A stretch of DNA of 64,000 bases from positions 156,001 through 220,000 of the forward strand of contig CAMXCT020000513.1 in the NCBI GenBank assembly GCA_947184155.2, written 5' to 3'. The translations under genes and the position numbers were made by a program. The stretch's first letter is position 1, and every line of letters begins with the position of its first letter. Of this stretch, positions 30,923 through 64,000 are shown piece after piece. Origin of the DNA: Cladocopium goreaui (Eukaryota > Sar > Dinophyceae > Suessiales > Symbiodiniaceae). The notes beneath the pieces were generated by a model that saw only the letters and a list, made by a program, of their open reading frames with translations, did no database searches and was not told the DNA's origin.

Positions 30923-31034
30923 CAACAGCTGCCCAGTGGATGAACTTCCCCGTGGTGACTTTCAATGCCATTTCTGCAGCGGACAGCAGTAAGTCAGTGT
31001 GAATGAGTCTACAAACGAGCTGCTGGGAATTGCC
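30923..31034 (-). CDS. candidate exon (37 codons), unidentified gene
   Basis: Minus-strand segment bounded by TTTGCAG|GGC and GCTGTTG|GTAGGTG. It codes GNSQQLVCRLIHTDLLLSAA, then EMALKVTTGKFIHWAAV. The phase joins correctly to the exon at 31450-31520. The helical composition resembles organelle RNA-binding repeat proteins, but no family is claimed. Confidence 0.5.
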
Positions 31035-31449
31035 CTGCAAACAAATTACAGGTTGGTCTGTAAACATTGCCAATCTTAGATACACTGCAAAAAATAGCAA
31101 AACATTAAATTCTTTGCTGGTTAGTAGATATTCCCATTAATACCAAAAGACTAAAGGAATCTAAAGGATTAGTTTGTATCCATGTAAGATTGACCTAGTT
31201 TTACTAGCGTAATTCACAATTGCACAGCTGATCATATCACTATCTTGGGGCTGGCCCGTCAAATCTCCGTCTCTTGAGCTGCGACATGGCTATTCCAAGA
31301 ATAGGCACCACCCCAGAAAGATGCTTGTAGCTCTTCATATGATCATAAATTATGATCATATCAATTATATGATGAACACCTTCAAATCAAACTATATCAA
31401 ACTATATCAAACTATCCAAATGTTTGTAAACTTTGAGCCACAACCCTAC

Positions 31450-31520
31450 CTTGGTCAAGGCAACATCTAGAAACTGTGGGCTCATCAGCCTGGACCGGCG
31501 TAAGATTCGCATGGCATGGC
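31450..31520 (-). CDS. candidate exon, same unidentified gene
   Basis: Minus-strand segment bounded by CAGAG|GCC and ACCAAG|GTAGGG, coding HAMRILRRSRLMSPQFLDVA followed by LTK. It ends in phase 0 and joins in frame to the next exon downstream at 30923-31034. Confidence 0.5.
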
Positions 31521-32030
31521 CTCTGTGTTTGTGACGGAAGAACCCAGAAAATGGATACTCTCAGCTACTTGGGGGGGGGTGGGTTACTTCTGTGTAGACC
31601 CTAAATGTGGGATCTAAAGGGTTGTTTGACCAGGGGGAATGCAAAAATAATTTCGTTCATCTAGACCTTTGGGCTGGTCCAGTATTTAAGGTCTACTATG
31701 GTTTTCCCACTGCCTCTACATATGCTCCAAAAAGTCCAACTTTTCATCTGCGCCAAATGCATGACATGTCTGCATATTTTTGCATGCGCCGCTGGTGAGC
31801 ATTTTGCAATCCCAAGTGAAAAGACACCGCAGTCTGATCCCCATTCTATGTCATCCTACCGGGTCAGGGACACAACAAAAAACAGGTGGCTCAAAACTGT
31901 TCCAAATTGCTTTCAAAAAATGGAGGTAGCTCAAAACTGTTCCAAATGGTTTTCAAAAAAATGGCTTTCAAGTAGATCAGTCCGACCCTGAATTATCAGA
32001 CTCCTCAGCCTGATCATCTTCCTGACAGTC
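31521..32030. other. no gene recognised
   Basis: Contains a short direct repeat, GGTGGCTCAAAACTGTTCCA-like, twice at about 31885-31955. No supported gene. Confidence 0.35.
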
Positions 32031-33190
32031 CCTGGTATGATTCAAGTCCAGACCCTTTGATCTATTTTTCCCTTAGTTCCTGTTAAGGAGTTAGGTGCTG
32101 TAAAGGGTCTGAAAAGGTTTGTGTGTTTTTACAAGGACACAGAGGTCAAGATACGCTGGGTGAAAAACATTTTAGACCCTATGCTTCGTTGTTTGCTGGG
32201 CTTTGATGTGGTTGAAGGTTGTGAAATCATTTGCAGAAAGCATTGGTTACCCAAGGTGATGCTTAAACGATCTTGAAAGTATCAACATGAGACATTCCAT
32301 GTTGTTCACATTTGTTGACAGTGTTCACCTAAATTATTTTTTTTTTTAAGTCGATTTTTTTTTAGTCATTTTGCTAACCGGGGTCTCCTTTGGTTTACTT
32401 TGGGATGTGGTGTTCAGATGCCTGTGGGGCCCTGATTGGATTTGAAGTTAGACCTTGGATGCACACAGAATATGTTGTTGACTATCAGTTTGGTGTGCGC
32501 AGCCATGTGTGTGGCGAGGCAATGTCCAGATGTATTTTCAACCTGTGGGGTCTTGAATGCTTTGCCTTGGCGCTCTTTTATGTGATAAAGCTGTGCCCCT
32601 GGTATGATTCAAGTCCAGACCCTTCGATCTATTTTTCCCTTAGTTCCTGTTAAGGAGTTAGGTGCTGTAAAGGGTCTGAAAAGGTTTGTGTGTTTTTACA
32701 AGGACACAGAGGTCAAGATACGCTGGGTGAAAAACATTTTAGACCCTATGCTTCGTTGTTTGCCGGGCTTTGATGTGGTTGAAGGTTGTGAAATCATTTG
32801 CAGAAAGCATTGGTTACGCAAGGTGATGCTTAAAAGATCTTAAAAGTATCAACATGAGACATTCCATGTTGTTCACATTTGTTGACAGTGTTCACCTAAA
32901 TTAATGTTTTTTTTTAAGTCGATTTTTTTTTAGTCATTTTGCTAACCGGGGTCTCCTTTGGTTTACTTTGGGATGTGGTGTTCAGATGCCTGTGGGGCCC
33001 TGATTGGATTTGAAGTTAGACCTTGGATGCACACAGAATATGTTGTTGACTATCAATTTGGTGTGCCCAGCCATGTGTGTGGTGAGGTAATGTCCAGATG
33101 TATTTTCAACCTGTGGGGTCTTGAATGCTTTGCCTTGGCGCTCTTTTATGTGATAAAGCTGTGCCCCTGGTATGATTCAAGTCCAGACCC
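32031..33190 (+). repeat. 568-bp tandem duplication, two copies plus a fragment
   Basis: Copy 1 (32031-32597) and copy 2 (32598-33165) are nearly identical, and a third begins at 33166 and stops after about 25 bp. Each copy holds two coding-like stretches on the plus strand. One contains VKELGAVKGLKRFVCFYKDT. The other contains YFGMWCSDACGALIGFEVRP and, in copy 1, SHVCGEAMSRCIFNLWGLEC. They are separated by poly-T/A-rich DNA. The stretches could be duplicated exons of an unidentified gene. The family is not recognised. Confidence 0.75.
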
Positions 33191-33330
33191 CTCAAGCAGT
33201 CGATCTAATTTTTGTTGGCCCTGATTTCCTTGAATTTGGCAGGAGTCACAACGTGCCATGGTGTGGTTGAAGAAAGAGATGCCCCCGAAGGAGGAGAAGC
33301 GCGGGACCAAACGATTTTGAAAACTAAAGG

Positions 33331-33360
33331 ATGCCATGGATGCCATGGATGCCATGGATG
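33331..33360. repeat. 9-bp repeat ATGCCATGG
   Basis: Three tandem copies coding Met-Asp-Ala if read on the plus strand. Confidence 0.8.
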
Positions 33361-34282
33361 ATGATAGTTTTGAAAAGACCTGTTCGAAAACTAAACATAT
33401 TCCGTATCATATTTCAGAACCATCCAAAAACTCTCTTTCAGAATCCCTTTATTTTTGCTTCCAATCTGTGCTGCTAGGGATTTGGGGTGAACCAAAAAAA
33501 ATATGGCTTCCTGACAGTAGGGCCCCAGAATGCTATGATTTTATATTTCATTTTTTGCTAGCTTCAAACTCCAAATTCCAAGGGTCTAGAATGGTACCAC
33601 TGGGAAGGGTCTACAATGCCCTAATTATCAGTCTAGACCCCTAGACCCTAGCCCCTCCAGGGGGGGGCCTTCTAGACCTTAAGTAGTTGAGGGTATGAAA
33701 ATGGCCACTGGCAACACTGGAAATGGAGCAGTTTGCATCAATTTTGCATTTGTTCAGTTTGCATCTCGAATTCCTACAGCCATTTCACCATATTCTTGGC
33801 TGAATCAACCCAGGTTTGTCCCAATTTCATCCAATTTGGGCATGTTTTTTCAACTTTGTGGTTTGCCAATCCCCTGTTCATAGTTCAGTGGGATATATCT
33901 AAGCCCAACAGGTGTTTTTTACCAAGCTGTATGATCTGTATGGCAAGAACTCAGTGCCCTCAGCTAAACCTGGGAAGGTCTGCCCTCATGCAGCTCTTTT
34001 GATTCCCCGCGTCGCTTGTGCGCCGCTTCTTTGGAGGGTCTCCATCCGGTGTCCACCTACTGCGCGGAGGCACTAAAAAAAAACGCACACCATCTTTGGG
34101 GCCTTGGGGTATTGAAATCTGGCAAGGAAAATCATGAAAAATCCACCGCATCTATATAATGAAATGTTTTATCTATGTATTTATCATTTTTTATCTATAT
34201 TGAAATTGGAGATTGCGATCATTTCCAAAGTTAGGTTTTACTACAGTTACAGTAAGTTGTTTCCCATCCGCTTCAACACCAG
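33361..34282. other. no gene recognised
   Basis: A GC-rich patch at 34005-34075 might be an exon; strand and borders are unclear. Confidence 0.3.
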
Positions 34283-34345
34283 GACAACTTCAAGAGGCTG
34301 CGGCCAATGCCCAAAGAATGGCCCAGGCTTGCATATTGCACCGAG
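34283..34345 (+). CDS. candidate exon, unidentified gene
   Basis: Plus-strand 63-bp segment bounded by ACACCAG|GAC and CCGAG|GTAAGG, with near-ideal splice consensus. Two frames are open: DNFKRLRPMPKEWPRLAYCT, or QLQEAAANAQRMAQACILHR. The strand is opposite to the candidate exons at 25-31 kb. Confidence 0.4.
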
Positions 34346-34445
34346 GTAAGGATCAAAAAAAAACAATCATCAACCAGCCTTTGTCAAATACCAAAATCTC
34401 ATGGTTGATCATCATTTCTTTTAAAACGAAACACATATAAATCAT

Positions 34446-34552
34446 TACCCTCTGGTTATGTCAAAATAGCTATTGAAAATGGCCCATTTATAGTTGATTT
34501 ACCTATTAAAGATGGTGATTTTCTATAGCCATCTCAGTTTACCAGAGGGGTA
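34446..34552. mobile_element. family-A MITE, full copy
   Basis: 107 bp, TACCCTCTGGTTATG to TTACCAGAGGGGTA. Confidence 0.85.
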
Positions 34553-34762
34553 TTACTCGGGATCCCTGGGATTTTCCCACAGGATTTTCCACCTTTTTGT
34601 CCCTCTTTGCCGCGAGAAAACATGGCCGACATGGCCTGTCTTCCAGGATCCGCGCCAAGTTCTGCCGCATGGATCCCACCAATCGGTCACACAACTCCTG
34701 GTGTCGGGGTTGGATCAGTTGACACTTAAGTGACAGCTGCGTATCCCCACATGGATCTTATG

Positions 34763-34838
<76 letters not shown>
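34763..34838. repeat. TATC tetranucleotide microsatellite
   Basis: About 19 uninterrupted TATC units followed by TGTG repeats. Confidence 0.95.
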
Positions 34839-34839
<1 letters not shown>

Positions 34840-34954
34840 GTGTGTGTGCGTGTTATATTATAATATATATATATATACATGATTATATACTAATATAATC
34901 TAATATGTGATCTTATAATTTCCGCCTCAAGGACCCTGTTTATTCTGATGTAAA

Positions 34955-35210
34955 CTATGCGGGACTTGGACTTTCAGTCCCGATTTTGCCGCACGTGCTG
35001 GATGGCTTGGTTCTTCGCACCTGGCGCTGAGGCTGGGCATCTGATTCAGGACCGAATTGAATTGGTGCTTTGGGGGGATCACAACGGGAGCAAACAGAAG
35101 AAAGGGGTTTGGTCGGTTTGGTTGGATCGGAATAGCCTAGCATTACCATCATTGAGAGATTTAGTCGCTGGTTCTGCAACATCAGAACCTCCACAAAAAA
35201 CGATCACAGA
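34955..35210. other. possible plus-strand exon, borders uncertain
   Basis: One frame contains GLGLSVPILPHVLDGLVLRT; another contains SRFCRTCWMAWFFAPGAE after a TTTCAG. Coding-like, but the frame cannot be decided. Confidence 0.25.
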
Positions 35211-35321
35211 TGATTAAGTCCAAGACTTGACAGCCCATATAGCAACACCCTAAAAAATAAATAGAATCTTCTTACCACTAAAATTTTGGTAACTTATGGA
35301 AAATTACTATTCAATCTTTGT

Positions 35322-35640
35322 TTTGGCATACACACACAACACATGCGCGCACACACACACACGCATATATCTGGGTAACATATAGTAATTATCCGACCTG
35401 AAATAAGGTGATTGTGGTATAATTATCCCTTACGTACTAACCATGATTCCAGTGAGGTCCAGTGATTTTTAATTTACCCGGATTATTTATAAATATATAT
35501 CTATATCTATCTGTGTGTGTGTGCATGTGTGCCCTGTAGAAAAATAACTGAAACAATTATATATATATACAGTATATATATATACAGTATATATATATAT
35601 GTATGTACGTATATATATATATATGTGTGTGTATATGTAT
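35322..35640. repeat. CA/TA/TG microsatellites
   Basis: Alternating ACAC, TATA and GTGT runs at about 35335-35365, 35495-35530 and 35565-35640. Confidence 0.8.
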
Positions 35641-35706
35641 TAATAAACCCCAGCTGCTGATTTCCCCACTTCAAGCAACATCACAAACGCTTTTTGGTAC
35701 TGTCAG

Positions 35707-35884
35707 GCAAATGTTAAGGGCAAAAAACATGGCCTGAAAGCGCTGAAAGCGCAGGACGATTGCCTGCTTGCAGCTGCTATTGAGGGTTCATCCCTCGAAA
35801 TGATAAACTATAAAAGCCACTGGCAAAGGCGCAAATCGAAACCAGAGGCGCCAGAACCATCAGCACATCTTCAGCTGTTTGATG
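35707..35884 (+). CDS. candidate exon, unidentified gene
   Basis: Plus strand, after CTGTCAG|GCA. Open and coding-like: KHGLKALKAQDDCLLAAAIE, then GSSLEMINYKSHWQRRKSKP. The 3' border is not clear; a GT near 35885 is possible. Family unknown. Confidence 0.35.
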
Positions 35885-36454
35885 GGTTACATGCATAATA
35901 TGTGTACATGTGTATCTGATGCACACCGTAATAACTCCATGGTCATGATGATGGCGCAAACTGATTACATAAAGAAACGTGCCAATGGTTTTCAGATGCA
36001 TCAACCTCCATTCACATATTCATGGTTCATCTGATTCAACGTCAAAACTCATACCTAGGATTGACATGGATTCACATCTTTTACCGCTAGCTATCCATCC
36101 TGGGTCCAAATGCATCCTGCTGTACAATGATACAAATACAGTAATTAATACATTACAATATATATATATATAAATATATTAGCAAAGAACCAAAACTTTC
36201 CATGTATCTACTCAACATCACCCTCTCACAAGTGTTGCCCCGACGCCACTCACGAACCTCACGACCCCGGCAGTTCGCCCCGCGATGAACTGCTTCGGGC
36301 CGCCCGAAATACGCCATAAGCCACTCACACTGTGCCCGAAACTGTGAACCGACATCTTTCGATCAATAATCAAATTCAATCAAATCATGATGAAGTTGCT
36401 TGAAGTTGCCCATCCTTACCTTTGTTGAAGGGGTGGCATAATATTTTTCCTTAC

Positions 36455-36516
36455 CAGGGCACAGTGTATTCCCGGCACTGTTTGCACATTTGGTCGCATG
36501 ACCAATGTGCTCCCCT
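36455..36516 (-). CDS. candidate exon, Cys-rich, unidentified gene
   Basis: Minus-strand 62-bp segment with strong borders (CTTCCTGCAG before, GTAAGG after). One frame reads GAHWSCDQMCKQCREYTVP, with a possible metal-binding CxxxCxxC. It starts about 450 bp downstream of the MCM7 stop codon. Confidence 0.4.
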
Positions 36517-36967
36517 CTGCAGGAAGCCATGCAAAGAAGTTCACAGCAATTCACTAATCTAACCAACAGTGAGTATGGAACCAACTATATAATTACATAC
36601 ATATCTAACCGGCTGTGTGTTTCAAATTACGCTCTTTGAATCTCTTTGACACATCATTGAAGCAAATCGAAGCGGAGTGTGCGATAACTTCTGACTCACT
36701 CAACTTGAACGATCTCATGATCAGGTTCCCAACATATTTCCTCCATGGGTGTTCACTGGAACCACCAATTCTAATTATATAGTGCTTGAGTGATGCTCAA
36801 TCCTCTACAACTGGGGGATACAGATATCTTCCCCAATTTTTCCGAGATCTTTCCCTAAACGATTCTGGAAAAAACGCACCAACAGCACCGTTTTTTACTG
36901 CCGCTTCTTTGCAGAACCCCCATGGCACCACAGCGGCACGACAGCCTTGCGCCGTCCCCGCCGTCCC

Positions 36968-64000
<27,033 letters not shown>

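Overview
The window looks like nuclear DNA of a dinoflagellate. Three things point that way. An MCM7 gene is cut into very short exons whose introns start with GT, GC or GA and end with AG, nearly always followed by G. There is a tyrosine-recombinase retroelement carrying a cytosine-methyltransferase-like domain, a combination known from dinoflagellate retrotransposons. Non-coding DNA is packed with small fold-back elements and satellites. The genus cannot be read from sequence alone. No rRNA, tRNA, CRISPR or bacterial operon structure was seen.

Layout. 0-11 kb: mostly non-coding, with an element bounded by inverted repeats, several MITE-like hairpins and three short exon-like segments on the minus strand (5.5, 7.5 and 10.7 kb). 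11.4-15.9 kb: about 18 copies of a 198-bp tandem unit, flanked on both sides by the same GAGTGGCTG minisatellite. Each unit has the form of a 102-bp in-frame exon plus a 96-bp intron that contains a hairpin. 16.2-22.1 kb (minus strand): a retroelement with Gag, reverse transcriptase, split RNase H, methyltransferase-like domain and tyrosine recombinase. 22.4-23.8 kb (plus strand): an AT-rich, broken SF1 (Pif1/RecD-like) helicase with an HNH-like C-terminus, probably from a virus or a selfish DNA element. 23.9-24.3 kb: strong inverted repeats. 24.3-36.5 kb: scattered exon-like islands of unidentified genes, a 568-bp tandem duplication, and MITEs. 36.97 kb to the window end (minus strand): MCM7, at least 27 kb long. 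It has 23 recognisable exons of 37-104 bp coding for the last 522 residues or so; the 5' part lies beyond base 64000.

MCM7 is a subunit of the MCM2-7 replicative helicase and is the only confidently identified host gene. Its introns hold most of the repeats seen after 37 kb. They include four satellite blocks in one 6.6-kb intron and many copies of a 105-bp palindromic element bounded by TACCCTCTGGT. The retroelement looks recent but carries at least one disabling frameshift, in the recombinase. The helicase is clearly a decayed pseudogene.

All calls come from reading translations and motifs by eye. Splice sites were chosen so that frame, phase and family alignment agree; no alignment software or transcript data were used.
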